A stretch of 64,000 nt of DNA from Chiua virens (lineage: Eukaryota; Basidiomycota; Agaricomycetes; Boletales; Boletaceae), in contig JAHNUO010000020.1 in NCBI GenBank assembly GCA_019787685.1, positions 525,843 to 589,842 on the forward strand, read 5' to 3'. Positions 49,561 through 62,146 of the stretch are shown one piece after another (position 1 is the stretch's first letter; each line of letters begins with the position of its first letter). The notes under the pieces are model-generated. The model was given only the letters and a program-made list of their open reading frames with translations, did no database searches and was not told the origin of the DNA. The position numbers were made by a program, and so were the translations under genes.

Positions 49561-49932
49561 CATCCGTATCACGACTCCACCATCTCTCAGTCATAGAGGT
49601 GTCCACGCCGGGAGAGTGCGTACCTGAGACCTATCTTATCATCGAATTCACCGCTTTGCCAGAAGGAACTGGATTCAGCCATCACGGACGTCTTGGTTTC
49701 ATCACGGCATCGCCCGCAGTGGGCTTGATCGGTTTACTGCTCGGCAGATCGACGGCGCTCGCACACGCACCATACCCTTGTTCTGGACGCACAGGGGACC
49801 CGAATCACTGGAAGCGCCTCCAATTTCAAACCCCCCAAGCGTTGTAACGCTAAAGTCCATTGATATCGGAGACAGCGGACATTGCCCTCGTCATCGTTGT
49901 TCTTTTTTCATCTCGATACACGTCCACACGAT
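49561..49932. other. Flank between block B' and the CFAP20-like gene
   Basis: About 370 bases containing the 3' side of the CFAP20-like gene. An open plus-strand frame (49599-49847) has no family features. Confidence 0.4.
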
Positions 49933-50865
49933 TTAATCTCCGTAGAGCTCGAATTCCCAAGGCGTTCTTGTGATAGGAGCAGAGTTGCTCAACCAAATCC
50001 GTCGTAAACGACAGGTCGCATAGATCTTTATGAACGCGAGATGTGCGTACGTCCCACTGGGCAGGGGGAGTTGATGACTCCGAGACGATTCGGAAGCGGA
50101 CGAAGACGGCGCTCCAGTCTCCGCCGCCGGTCCAGGGAAGCTGTCGTAAAGATCACCACGGTCGTGCTCGATCTGAGCGTGTGCCGCCAGCGACGCGAAC
50201 TGGGGGATGAACGTCGCGAGATTCAATGTGATGGTGGACCATGCTGTCAGAGGGTTCGACGAGGACGGCGGAAATGTGAGGGGGAGATGGAGTAACGGGG
50301 GCGCCCCACCGCGATGGCGCACCAGCTGGGGCGTTTTCTAAATACCAATATTCGCCAATGAGTCACTCGCGAATGAAAGGGGTGGGAATGACTCGGAAGA
50401 AGAATGCACCTGAAAAGTGGAACATCGAACGACGCCTTGTCTGCCCGCTTTATCGACTATGCCAACATCAAACGACCATTCTCTGCTCAGGTGACGGACT
50501 TGGATGTGCAACCACTTGTGTTTGAGTCCGAGCACGCTGCGCTCCAGAGATGCGTGGACGAGCGGGACCGGGGGTGGACATTGAATGAACGTTTTGCGCA
50601 GGGTCGGAGATTGGATGTGGAGAACGGTTTGGTTTAGTTGATGTCCTTGGCTGGTGTCCGCGTGCTGGTCACGATAGACGGATGGCGCCGTGATGAGAGC
50701 GGCCGGTGGGGATGGTGCGGGAAGGGAAGTGGAGTCATTGAGAAGATGGATGAAAGAATCAGAGGGGAGAGTTCCATCAACGTGGAGCAAGAACAAGCCC
50801 AGGGGATCGCTGCCAGTGGAGGAGAACAGCGAAACGAGGTCGGGCTGGACAGATCTCGCAAACAT
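49933..50865 (-). CDS. CFAP20-domain (DUF667) protein
   Basis: Two exons: 50865-50410 and 50337-49933. The frame is continuous through STFQ, then KTPQLVRHRGGAPPLLHLPL, giving about 286 residues. Landmarks of the CFAP20 domain are in order: SVQPDLVSLFSSTGSDPLGL at the start, VLHIQSPTLRKTFIQCPP, LGLKHKWLHIQVRHLSREWS with FDVGIVDKAGRQGVVR, WSTITLNLATFI, FIKIYATCRLRRIWLSN, and WEFELYGD at the end. The loops are enlarged and Ser/Pro-rich. In flagellates CFAP20 is an inner-junction protein of axonemal doublet microtubules. Agaricomycetes have no flagella, so this homologue must do something else or be a relic under other constraint. The start is confident because the domain begins within ten residues of the Met. 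Confidence 0.85.
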
Positions 50866-51046
50866 CGTTCACAGCGTGTTCGTCGACGGATTCTCAAATC
50901 AGATCACGCCACAAATGAGGGGTCGCAGTATTGCCAAAAACGCACTTAATTTGTCCAGGTATAACACACAAGTTGATGTTAGTAGCGGAGTAAGCTATCA
51001 ATCCATAAAAACAGCAACGTCCAAGAAGAAGCAAGTCCAGTAGCAT

Positions 51047-54000
51047 TCACGACAAATAGGCTCTCACACTGCTCTTTAGCATCCTCAACAACTCGCGTTT
51101 CTTGAACGGATCATCTGGGAGCTTCAGCTCCCCATTCGCCAGTGATAACAGGAAGTTGAAATCAGCCTGCGCAACGAGCGCAAGTTTTGATGCGAGCTGC
51201 TTCTTCTTGCCCTCGATTCGGGCTTTGAACTGTTTTGCAAAGTCCTCCGAGATGACTTCCGCTCGCGAGACAACATCAGAGGGTACCCCGGCTAGGCTGG
51301 CCACGTGGGTACCGAACGAGGAAGAAGCGACCCCGTCAACGAGTTTATAAAGGAAAACAAGCTGTGCATGGGTTGGTGAGCACGGAACATGGTGTAAAAG
51401 AACGGAGACCTACTTTCTGCTGTTCATCATCGAGGCTTGTTGCCATGTGCATATTCCTGATGTTCGGGTGATACGCAAAGTCATCGGTGAGTGAACCGTA
51501 GTGGGTGGCGAAGAATGCAAGTGGAAGTGTGCGTGTAGCGAGTTCATGCAAAACAGCCTATTCATTCATCTATTAGCCAACGTAAAGCATCGGACGCTAA
51601 TTTCCTTACGCTAGCAATTGCCATTCCATCCTACAGGTCACGAGCATCAGCTGCATTTTCGACATGTGAAGGAGTAAACTCACGTAGGTTGAAGTCCCTC
51701 TACCCAGTTCTAGACAGACTGGTTAGCATAATCAATTAAAGATTTGTTCACCGTACCATCCAGAATAACTAGTGATCGGGGAGTCGCGTCGCGCAAAATT
51801 TTGCAGCTGTGCATGTGTCAGCCATGATTCTCTCATGTGAATCCATAGCGAGTTCACCATTCATCCAATTCGACTTTGAAAGTACTCGCGTTCGAAAACA
51901 TATTATCGTACGCTCCCATACGCGTTAAAATGGCATCAACCGGACAAAGCCTATTAGCGGATTAGCGAGAGATTATAAAAATATGCAGTTTGACCTACCG
52001 AGCTGATTCAGCGGGGAGACGCATTCCAAGTTGTGCCATGATCTATGAATAGAATAGTATTAGTGAGCTTCTCTTTCGCTGAAAGATAAATTTATCCTCA
52101 CGACGCCGACGGCTGTCATTCTCATGGCCTGAAGTTATTTAGTCTCTGATCCGGTGCCGTTTTTGTAAACTTACCGTAGATTTACCACTATGGAGACAGT
52201 CACTATGGCAGCAAGAAAAAAAATAGTATCATGGAAGCACGCACCCCATGTTCGGTCCTACGGTTAGGCATTAGCAACAGACAGTCATGACACAAATATA
52301 GATGTACCTGTCAACAAGGCAATTCTGCCCACATCCCCACCGAGCTTGATATCATTGGGAATAAAATCGGATTTCAGTTCCGCCAATGCGGGGTGCCTCA
52401 GGCCTTTGAACTCGATAAATGCTGCGTCTCCTTCCACAAATTCGGGTCTACAAGAAGGCTCCCCGATTGCGACAGAGGCCTTCGCTAGCGAGAGTAAGCA
52501 ATCTAGTTCAGCAAGAATGCGGACAGCTCGAAGCCAAACTCCGCGGTCGGTGTCAAATTCCTCGTAGAGTCGTCCTTTGAAGTCTTTAATAGCGGTGGTC
52601 CGGTTTTCGCGTGCTTCTTTCAATGTACGGACAGTTGGTTGTAAGGACGGCACGACCCAACGTTTGGCAGCCTAAGCATACTTAGCGGCTGGCAGAACGC
52701 AGTAGTAAGACCCCCACCTTAGTAGCGCCACTCTTTATCCAGTCATCAGGAATATTTTTTTCGTTAACCTTCGTTTGGACGAGATAGATTTCCTGTTCCA
52801 TTTCCGTTAAGAATAAACTTCAGCGACATAGTAGATAACACCTGCCTTGTTTCCTATGGCGCTATGCCACCAAGACAAAGAACATCTGAGAAGAGAAATG
52901 TAAGGAGGGTCAATCCATCGTGGAATATTAGACTTACCCCAGCTTCTTCTCAAACTTCTTCAATTGTACATCAAGTTCCTTCTCCAAGTTCGTGGTTTCT
53001 TCCACCACATCGTCATAAACCTCATCCTTTCCGTCCACAGGAAGTAATTCATCCGTTTCTGGAACAGATCAGAATTCAATATCTCGGAACTTATGGCACC
53101 TACCTTTGTCAATTTTGAACCGCGACGTTACGTTCTTCAAGTGTAGTGTAAGGTCTGGCGCGGATCGCAACAAACCCAGTATCGTCTTGGACGCGAAGGA
53201 CTCCGAGTTATCCGCCAGGCTTGCAAGACCTTCATTTAGCCTCCTGAATGCCTGGAGGGTGTCACGTCAACGCGGCAGATTCGATGGTTGCGCATGATTC
53301 ACGTACAGAAAGCACCTTGATGAAGTCCTTCACTTTGCAGTTTTTCGCGTGTATACGGGAGACAATGCGCTCGAGATCAGGAAGTCCTTTCACCAGTTTA
53401 GTGAATTCCTCCTCGAATGTCCCATGCTGAATCAACTCTTGAACGGCGTCAAGTCTGCCAAGAGACGACGGGTATTAAGAATGCAAAACCAACAAAACTG
53501 TGTAATCACCGATCATTGATGTCGCTCACATCACGCAAAGGAACACAAAGCCATATCCTGAAGAGTCTTTTCCCTGTCCGGCGAGTGTCATATCGAAGTA
53601 TGGGCAAACCAAAGCAACAAAGAACATACCGAACGGGGTAATGCACCTGCTTAGCAATTTGTGCAGCGACCCTTCATCTGTTCCTTCATTATTTTGTAAC
53701 ACCTGTTTAATGTCATGAGCTGCTTGACGCGCGAAGCTAGCTTTTGCCCCTTCACCTCGACGTGACTAAGAGTTTGGCCATCCAGAACCAAATTACGTCC
53801 TCTCTTCATAGGGTCGTAGATGTTGAAGTTCTTCATAGTTAATAAATCTTTGTCGATATTGAGTTGGCGGAGATACCACGCCATTGCTCCAAGCGCTTCC
53901 ATAGCGGGTCGACAACCAGCCATGTCTCGGATGGTAGACGGTACAGCCTCGTTGAGTAAGCTATCCTCTTCGATGGATGCATCCTCATTTCCGGAGAACA

Positions 54001-56320
54001 TCTTATTCAACTCTGCGAAGGTCTGCTCATACGTAAAGCCTTCGACATCGCGAAGGCTTGTCCAGAGACACGAAGACGGTAAGATAACTTTCAGAAGGCG
54101 TACTGTTGGCACGGATAAGTTGCCCTTCGAAATTCATCGCGGTCAACAAAGATGTCGATGATAGATGGAGAAGTGGCGGGACGCTCACCTTTGTAAAGAC
54201 CACCTCTTTAGGCCGCAGCTGCCTGATCATCGTCTCCAATTTCGTGAAGCAAATATCATCCTCGAAGGCACTCAAGTTGAACTGTGACGTTGCACTATCC
54301 AACACACAGATACCAAAGCTGCTACTCTTGGCATCAGCATCCTCGCGAATGGAGATGCAATGGCCGGCTTGTTCGTCCGTCAGGAGCTCTTCATCGACGA
54401 GGGTTCCGTTGGTATAAACCTTGTTGAGCTCTCTGTCGGTAGTTCAATGGAATCTCGATGATATAGTATCGCACGACATACCTCCGCACAATCTTGTCCT
54501 TGCCTTTGTCGTCAGAAGGTTTACCTTTGGACTTGGCCATGCGCATTTCTGCACCTAGAGCGGTCTCGGATTGATCAACCCGACCAACCTTGTAGCCTAC
54601 TCATAGCATAAGCCACTCAGAGGGCTAGATACTTGCGAGGAGTTTACCTTTTCCAAGGAATTTGCTGCATCGCAAATGGTTCTTCAGTAGGTATATGCGC
54701 CGCTAAAGTAACACTTACGCGGCCCAAAAATTGAAAGACGTCTCAGGGACACCAACCTGTAGTACTTTTATGAAATCCGTGAGAAGTTACGATGAATATA
54801 CGGACCATTGACATCTTCACTCTTTGAGTGAGCTTCAAATCAAACTCCCTGTGACCAATACGCGCATCTTCTTCATACAACTGCAGATACTTGAGCTGGA
54901 ATAATGCACTGCGCATCTGATACGCACCTCCAAGAATTTTCTGTCAAGGGGAATCAAATTTAGTGATCTAAGACAAGTGGAAGAAACTATTGTACCCTTT
55001 CTGGAAGAACAAAATCTTGAAGGACAGCTCAGTTACTCGAAAAGATGCAAGGGGAAATATGAAATACCGTATCGAAATGATTTTGCTTGATCTGAAAACA
55101 TAAGTATCACGATCTGCACAGGACTGAGCACCGGTATCGTACCTCCCAAAACTGGGGGAATGTTGTTATCAGAATGTATGCGCGTATGTCACCTAAAAAG
55201 ACCTACCTGCTTTTCAAATGGTGTGAACTCTGCCCATGATTTCTTGGGGATGTACACAGTGCGGGGATCATAGCCGGGCTCCCCTGGACGTACGCCGTCT
55301 TTCTAGAGACGACGTGAGGTGACACAAGGCACCAGGGGGAAAACTTACGTCTCTGACGTCGACTAAGAAACTAAACGGATCTTCTGTGGCTTTCTTCTCG
55401 GTCTTTTTCTCCTGAGCGCGCTGTTCGGCTGCAGTCAAGAAAAGGGAAGCACCATTGCCGGCGTTCGAATTTTCGGCAGACACATGCTTGGCCATGGGAC
55501 GACCACGACCCACTTTCTTTGGCTTTGGCTTTGGCTCGTCCTCATCCTCGTCTTCGTCCTCGGCAGCATGATGAGAGGAACGTCTAGACGAGTGATGAGA
55601 GGCAACACTTTGTGAGGAGGCACGAGATGAAGAACGTCCGCGGGGTTCTTCGTCGGATTCATCGGGAACGATGAAATCGTCGTTGTCGGCTGGGGGGCTG
55701 GGGCGTGCTGGGAGAGAAAATAAACATGACGCAATAGTGGAGGATGTGAACAAGTACACACCACGTTTTGCCGGAGACTTTCTGAACCTTGACAACCGGG
55801 ACCCAAATGTGGGAATGCCATCCTGCTCTTCGTCGGAAAAAAGCACTTCCACGCGTGGTTTCTTGGTGCGACCTGGGAAATGCATGGTGTCAGGTTCACT
55901 CTTGGCAAGGTACGATGAGACATTAACCTCGGGAAGGGGACGATCTGGTACGATGCTCGGGGGAAGAGATATGGGTCGCATTTTCGTTCTGGTCATCGTC
56001 GGAATCCGGGATGACGATCTTGCGTTTATGGCGTGTCTGATGGCAGTGGAAGTAAATTTAGGTGGTGATGTGGGAGTTTTTTGTATTAGTAGCGAGCTCA
56101 CGGGCTTGACCTCGGGCGAGGACTTGACATGTCGCTGCTCGTCCGAGAGCATGTCTACATCAATAGGATCGCTTGTCGGAGGGGTGTCTTTGACGCTGCT
56201 CTCGACGTCGGACGACGCGGAGCCCGGAGCCACCTTGGGCTTTGACGGGATTGGTTTTCCAAGTTTTCCAAAGAAATTGATGAGACTCTTTTGCTTCATG
56301 TTCTCTGCAGCTGGAGGCAT
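51047..56320 (-). CDS. MSH6: DNA mismatch repair ATPase MSH6
   Basis: The gene starts MPPAAENMKQKSLINFFGKL, which contains the PCNA-binding motif QKSLINFF expected of MSH6. A long disordered, acidic and Ser-rich region follows, then DPFSFLVDVRD, YDPRTVYIPKKSWAEFTPFE and the mismatch-binding domain. The lever and core (LRQLNIDKDLLTMKNFNIYD, RRNLVLDG-like stretch) come next, then the ATPase: LKGLRHPAL-like region with GGDVGRIALLTG, Walker A GPNMGGKST, RMTAVGVIMAQLGMRLPAES, DEL-type Walker B LVILDELGRGTSTYDGMAIA and the His loop FATHYGSLTDDF. The C-terminus ends LLRMLKSSVRAYLS. It pairs with MSH2 as MutS-alpha to recognise base mismatches and short loops in the nucleus. The ATPase is cut into very short exons, including two of 13 bases (52257-52245, 52187-52175) and one of 27 (52128-52102). 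More than 15 introns in all; some central borders are approximate. Confidence 0.94.
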
Positions 56321-56521
56321 TGTGGAGTCTGAATCGAACGCGACGCGACGATGGATTGCTATTAATATTGGCGCGTTGTGGCATGTTTGTTCTGTCTTAA
56401 AAAGGTATATGAGAAATGAAAGTTGTGTGAATTTTTGGATAAGCGATATCCGTGGAGTGTAGAATGTATACTCGTTTATTATTTCTTTTCAGCTCCACAC
56501 TCATTCGACCCACTCTCCTTT

Positions 56522-58128
56522 ATGCTTGCCCTCCTTGTCCTCGTCCCCGCCCTTGTCTCCTTCCTCCCAACCGCACTCGCGGCCCAGGGCGCAACTTGGT
56601 ACATTTTTACCCCTTTATCACCATTTAGGGCTAACTGTCGATCATAGTAACATCACCAACCCCTGCTCGTCCGACTACCCCTGCTGCAGTGCGTTACCTC
56701 ACTCTTGGTCATGTACACTCACCACAAATGTTCAGGCGAGTATGGCTTTTGCGGTAGTGGCTACGTCCGTCCATCCCACTTCTCTCCACCTTGTCTCTCA
56801 CCCCAGTAGTACTGCCTAGGAGGCTGTGACCCACTCAGTTCTCACTCCCTCACCTCTTGCACCCCTATGCCCGTATGCAAGACTGCAAACGTAAGAAAAG
56901 TGCCGTATCACTCCAGGTGTTCTGCTCACACTCGCCATCCAGTATACTCTCTCGGACACCTCCCGCATTCTTTCCAATTATACCTACTTCAACGGTAATG
57001 CAAGCGAGTATGGTACGTCCAATTAGATCTCCCAGCCAAATTCACACGACCCACTTTCCTGCAGACTGGGTTCTCCAGCAAGGTTCCGTCCTCAACACAA
57101 CTTCAAATGGAGAAGCTGCCGTCGCTCTCACGCTTTCTCAACAAAATGCTGGCAGTCTGTTGTCTTCCACCCGTTACGTTCATTACGGTAAAATCACAGC
57201 TCGAGGTATCTCCACTCCCCCCTTTCCTCCATTGCCCTTAACTCACACTTTTCAGTGAAAACCGGCCGTTGGGCTGGGGTTGTCACCGCGTTCATTACCA
57301 TGAGTAGCGTCAAAGACGAAATCGATTGGGAGTTCCCCGGTAATCATACCACTGAAGGCCAGACCAACTATTTCTGGCAAGGCATCATTCGTAAGTTTGC
57401 CATCTCATCTCCCCCTTTTTGTTCACAAACGGTCCTCGCAGCCCCGGTTACCAACGGTGTCATCGAGACTGGCCTTTCAGACACTTATGCTGATTGGCAT
57501 GATTACACCGTGCGTCCCCACCGATACCTCTCATTCCATATGATGCCAAGATTGCCGCCTTAGATTGACTGGCAACCTGATTCGTTGACCTTCCTCGTTG
57601 ACGGCAATGTGACGCGCACCGTACTAGCCTCTGATACAGTTAATAATGCCACTGGTGTCATCCAGTTCCCCAACACTCCCAGCCGCATCCAACTCAGGTA
57701 GAGTCCCATCAATATATACGTTTTGAGTTAACATCACGTTTGATTCGTACAGCCTCTGGCCTGCTGGTATCCCATCTGAGCCTGAGGGCACCATTCAATG
57801 GGCTGGCGGTATGATTAACTGGAGTAACCCCGATTACACCTCTGCTGGTACGTTTGCCTCTATGCGTTCACACAACGCTCACATTCGCCCAGGCCACTTT
57901 TATGCCCTCTACCAATCTGTCTCTGTCGAATGCAACGACACCACGACACCCGGCCCCGGTGTGACCTCATACGTCTACGGCTCTAACTCGTCCTTGGACA
58001 CGCCATCCATCGCGTTCTCCAACGCGTCGACTATCAATGGTGCCACCATGCTCATCGCTGCCAATGGCAAGCACGGCCTCCTAGTCGCCGGCATTCTCGT
58101 CCTCACCCTTCTCGCGCACCTCTTTTGA
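56522..58128 (+). CDS. GPI-anchored GH16 chitin-glucan transglycosylase (CRH-like)
   Basis: It starts MLALLVLVPALVSFLPTALA, a typical signal peptide. A cysteine-rich segment follows (NITNPCSSDYPCCSEYGFCG, LGGCDPLSSHSLTSC), like the CBM18-type or flanking cysteines of CRH proteins. The GH16 fold has RILSNYTYFNGNASEYDWV and a catalytic site SSVKDEIDWEFPG, in which DEIDWEF carries the nucleophile and acid/base Glu. Then come QTNYFWQGII, DWHDYTIDWQPDSLTFLVDG, LSLWPAGIPSEPEGTIQWAG and GHFYALYQSVSVECND. The end is Ser/Thr-rich with a hydrophobic tail (HGLLVAGILVLTLLAHLF), a GPI-attachment signal. The protein acts at the cell surface, linking chitin to beta-1,6- or beta-1,3-glucan. About eight short introns. 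Several N-glycosylation sites (NTT, NHT, NVT, NAT) are visible. Confidence 0.92.
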
Positions 58129-58825
58129 TGTTACTGACGTTTTTTGAGCATGGACCCGTATGTTACCCGGACGCATTAATTCCGCCCTCTCGTCAGTTCC
58201 TTTTGTTACTTTACCATCGCAGACGCACATACAGACGATTGGAAGACACGGCATTTTCTCTGTTATTTATTTCGTGGCGTGGTCCAAGGAGTGCAACTTC
58301 TTTCGTGTAGAGTTTATTTTCTGTGACAGACGCTGATGTGCATGATCCCATGTCGTGGACGAGTTCGCTTTTGTCTGCTTTCCTCTCAAACTGTTACTCA
58401 TGTTGAACGGGATACTAGTACTGACTTTGACTTGACTTGACGAGTGACAAGTCCTCGTTAACATTGGAGTATCGACCTTCCGGCGTTTCAGAAATTATCG
58501 TGAGTTAGAAAAAAGCCTCGCAAAGATCTCAGTGCGACGTACCAGAAGATGACATGCCTCGCATAGAAACAGATCCATCCAGAATTACAAAAGCATACAT
58601 ACAATTAATGGTACGATCGTTTTTACAAGTGCATAGTCTACAGTTATACAAAAGAATATACATGATACCATATTATCACAACAAGGGGTATGGTACAGTT
58701 GGGGGCGGAAACAGCATTGCACTTGAAAGGTTATCGCGTAACGAACGAGGTGGAGCGAGCTTTCGTATCGATCGGGACGAGCATGACAGCAGCTTGACGG
58801 AGCGTGAATGATGGTGATGTTGTTC
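58129..58825. other. Convergent 3' flanks, no gene
   Basis: About 700 bases between the GH16 gene and the RRM gene, which converge. It is AT-rich around 58550-58680. No supported coding sequence. Confidence 0.45.
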
Positions 58826-60648
58826 TTAAGCATACGAGGCATAAGTGTTGGCGCGACCGAGAGACGAGTGCGTTGTGCGCGAAAGTCTGAAGGGACGTCC
58901 ATCGCGGCTCCAGTTAACACGACGTCGGGAAAGGATTCAACTTGAGGTTAGCAAAATTACTTACGTCGAGCTTGTTGCAGAGCTGGACCTAGAGATGTCT
59001 TTGGCTAGTACATAAGGTCTCATGTGCGCTGGAAGGGGTTGCGGAGCAAGAGGGGTGTCGCTAGGTAGTCCACTTTGGAATGTTGCATCATAAAGAGAAT
59101 TATACATATGATCTCCCATGGAAAAGCGTGAGCTGATATTGAAAGGGAGGGCAAAAGGATTGAGACCGAGATCGGGGAAATTTCCATGCAAAAGAGGCGA
59201 TCCAGAGAAAAACGGAGATCTTGTTTGCGTCGGAGTGCCTGCGTCGCAGACATAGTGTACCTCGATAGTATGTCCGGCATACGACTGAACTTGTAATGCC
59301 TCTTTCGCTTCTTGAGCACTCGACATGTTCACGTATTCAACCATGGCTGTGATGGTTCTGTCTAGGGACCTGGAAGACGACTCGAGAATCTTTATGTCTT
59401 TGATGGGCCCGAACGGATAGAAGAGGGGGTGCAAATCTGGGACCTGTGTGAACAGGATGGTCGATAAGTTGGACACGAGCAATTTCGAGGTTGTCATGTG
59501 GGTGAGCCCCCACTGATTGTTTGTGTGGTCCACTGTGCCGGCAGGAATTGGATGAGGTCCTTCAGGTTCAGAGATTGGTGCAGAAACAGCGAGCATCATC
59601 GTGCGGTCTCCTCCATCCAAGAAACCTATAGTGGAAACCAATTAGACAATCCCAAATCATACTGCACGGCATTACCTTGAGAACGTTGGACTACTGCCCA
59701 TGAGACATCGAGTGTATGCCCCCTGCAAAGAATGTCAATCGGAATCCATTGCAAATAAAAAGAAGCGAGAACTTTATCTGTGTTCGCAATAAAGCATCCA
59801 TCGCTACCTTGGCTTCTTGATTGGTTGACATTACAACAAAGCCACGCCGACGGGAAGCGCTGTCCAACGTAGCCAGGATGACCGCGTGGGTCACAGTTCC
59901 GTATGGCTCAAAGATCTTGGAGAACTCTGACCTAGGGATGAATATGACAGTGGTGGTTGCATCTTGATACAGACAATCATTTCTCACTTTGTGAGGTCGA
60001 ATGGCAACCCAAGCACGTAGAGGTTCCGACGCAAATCCCCATTCGTAAAAAGCGAACGCGGGCTCATGGTAAACGTAGCAGAACGTAGAACAGAACTTTA
60101 AAGCGCATATATAAGTGAGTTCCAATAAGATGAGGGTGCCTGCCTGCGGATTTCACCATCCCGAAGGACACCTTCCTGCAACTTCCGGAGGGATGCGAGG
60201 TAAGATTTGTCACCACGCGATGTGAAGTTCGCCGTCTTGATATCTTCCGGATTTGCGGTGTGCATTGCCGAATCCTTTGAGCGATCTTGTGATTGTCGCG
60301 GCGGACCTGGCGACAGGATAAGCTCATCGGTTTGGACCAAATACTGCGTCTCCTCACCACACGTCTTGACATTAGCTTTCGCACAAAGCATTGCGTTGAC
60401 AGTTCATTCCTAGATGTACCAATTATGACTTACCGCTGTGCGTTGATTTGTTGAGAACATCGGGGCGTGCGTCGCGGTTCATTTCTAGAGTCGAGAACAA
60501 AGAAAATCGAATCGAAACCAAAAAAAATATACAGTGACGTGGAGAAGAAAGTGAGGGAGACTGATTAAAGGGGGAGAACAATGAGCACGCGGGAACGTGA
60601 TTGGGCGGACTCACCTAATATATCGCACGCGTCGAGGTCACGTGCCAT
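58826..60648 (-). CDS. RNA-binding protein with two RRMs
   Basis: It starts MARDLDACDILEMNRDARPD at 60648. Spliced exons then give ANVKTCGEETQYLVQTDELI, SYLASLRKLQEGVLRDGEIR and RRM1: RNLYVLGLPFDLTK (RNP2), SEFSKIFEPYGTVTHAVILA, SRRRGFVVMS (RNP1-like). RRM2 is KLLVSNLSTILFTQVPDLHP, YPFGPIKDIKILE, then ITAMVEYVNMSSAQEAKEAL and GHTIEVHYV. The tail is Pro/Phe/Ser-rich and, after a last intron, reads RDGRPFRLSRTTHSSLGRAN and ends TYASYA at TAA 58826-58828. It binds RNA by inference; no specific orthologue is recognised. The start is only 181 bases from the divergent RAD51-like gene start, so the two share a short promoter. Confidence 0.82.
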
Positions 60649-60829
60649 TGTTTTTGACTAATTCCAGAACATTGCTTAGTCATCCATGATCTCGATCACA
60701 TTAATGCCTCCGAGTTCTGACCCACTCTTCCGTTGACCGCACTGCGTGCGCCAGGTAAGGTGCCTTGTGAAGTCTAGGCTGCTTATCTCGCGGAAACATA
60801 TCTTGAGCTAGATCACACGCAACAGAAGC
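60649..60829. promoter_or_regulatory. Short divergent promoter of RRM gene and RAD51-like gene
   Basis: Only 181 bases separate the two start codons. CACGTG lies at 60639-60644, just inside the RRM start. No TATA box is obvious. Confidence 0.45.
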
Positions 60830-62146
60830 ATGTCTAGAAGTCTCTTCTATTGTTCTTCACTTCCCCCGTCCACGCAAGTCGCCCTAAGACGTGCAGGGTA
60901 TCAGACGGTTGATGAACTTTCCGGTGCCTCGGCAGAAAGCCTGTCCAAAGGTGTGCGAATTCGCTCCCAAAGTGCACTGTTTGACTCAACTTTCCGCGCT
61001 GGTGGCGCTACAAGAACTCGGTATCGACATTGCCGATTCACAAGCATTGATCAGCGCGACGCAAGCACAGAAGGGGGTACCCTTGAGCCAGTCTGTGGCC
61101 TCATTGTCTCGCCCTATCGTTTTGAAATGCAGCTATTCTGCCGTAAATAAAATCCTCGGAAGTGGACTTCCGCGAGGCCATATATTGGAAATATCTGGTC
61201 CCCCTGGCAGTTTCAAAGAAGCCCTTGCATTGGACTTTGTGCGCGTGTTTGCGCAAGCGGATGAAGGAGTCATATTTGTTGGTGATTCATCTTGTGATAA
61301 GTTCCTATTCCCCCCGACACTGAAGCGCCGTGCGTTAGATATGCAAAACATGACCACTCCAAACGCCATTTCCAACGTGCTCGCAGGTAATTGGTCAATG
61401 TATTTTTTGCTCTGATGGCGAGGATGAGTCGGCATTCTTCCAACAGACACCGCTCCACATTATAGTCAACAATTGATACGCTATATTCGGCTTCATACAT
61501 TGCCGGACCTTTTAATATTTATGCAAAATCTCCCTGCGGAGCTCCGTCCAACGGTGGGTATTTCAATCAACGTACTGCATCTTTGCGGACTGATTGATGG
61601 AAGACTGGATTGCTTGTTTTGAACTCCATTTCTTTTCCCTTTCAATCGCGTCCAGACCTCCTTCCATCAAGGAAGACGGCACTATTGGGCATTATCCGAC
61701 AAAGCCTCCTTCAAGCATGTGTATCAAGTAATTTGACCGTTAGCTAACGTGCTTTCTCCATCAGTCCAAAGTACTTACGTGTCCAGCAGATCGTCGTTAC
61801 CTCGCAAATGGCGACCAAGATGCTCAGTCCTGACGGATCAGCTGCCACTTTTGACAATGGAGCAAAAGCCATCATGATGCCCCAGCTAGGTTATTATCTT
61901 TTAATCGATACAAGATCACTCGCTGAAGGCTAAACCCAGGACCCGACTACTTGCCTTCCGGCCGATCATACCGTCTCGTGATCGTACCACAATCAAGAGC
62001 GGCAGGGTAATGTGACTCCACTTGAATGAGGGTCTCGTTACTCATTACATTCTAGCGTCGTACGCCTTCTCTCCGGCCCGAGTGGTCAGCTCCCAAATAA
62101 TATCGCACAGGAGAACTACGCGCTGACAGGTACAATTACCGTGTAA
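60830..62146 (+). CDS. RAD51C-like recombination protein with altered Walker motifs
   Basis: It starts MSRSLFYCSSLPPSTQVALR and has about seven exons. An N-terminal helical part (LRRAGYQTVDELSGASAESL) precedes KCSYSAVNKILGSGLPRGHI and the P-loop LEISGPPGSFKEALALDFVR. Next come GVIFVDMQNMTTPNAISNVL, LRYIRLHTLP-like and FMQNLP segments, then TGLLVLNSISFPFQSRPDLL, NLTVIVVTSQMATKMLSPDG, PDYLPSGRSYRLVIVPQSRA and VVRLLSGPSG, ending TGTITV at TAA. The layout is that of RAD51 paralogues, closest by feel to RAD51C. The P-loop has Lys but Glu where Ser/Thr is expected (GPPGSFKE), and the Walker B Asp is Asn (LLVLNS). ATP hydrolysis is therefore doubtful, and a structural role in a paralogue complex is likely. 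It converges with the cyclo-ligase gene, 104 bases away. Confidence 0.82.
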
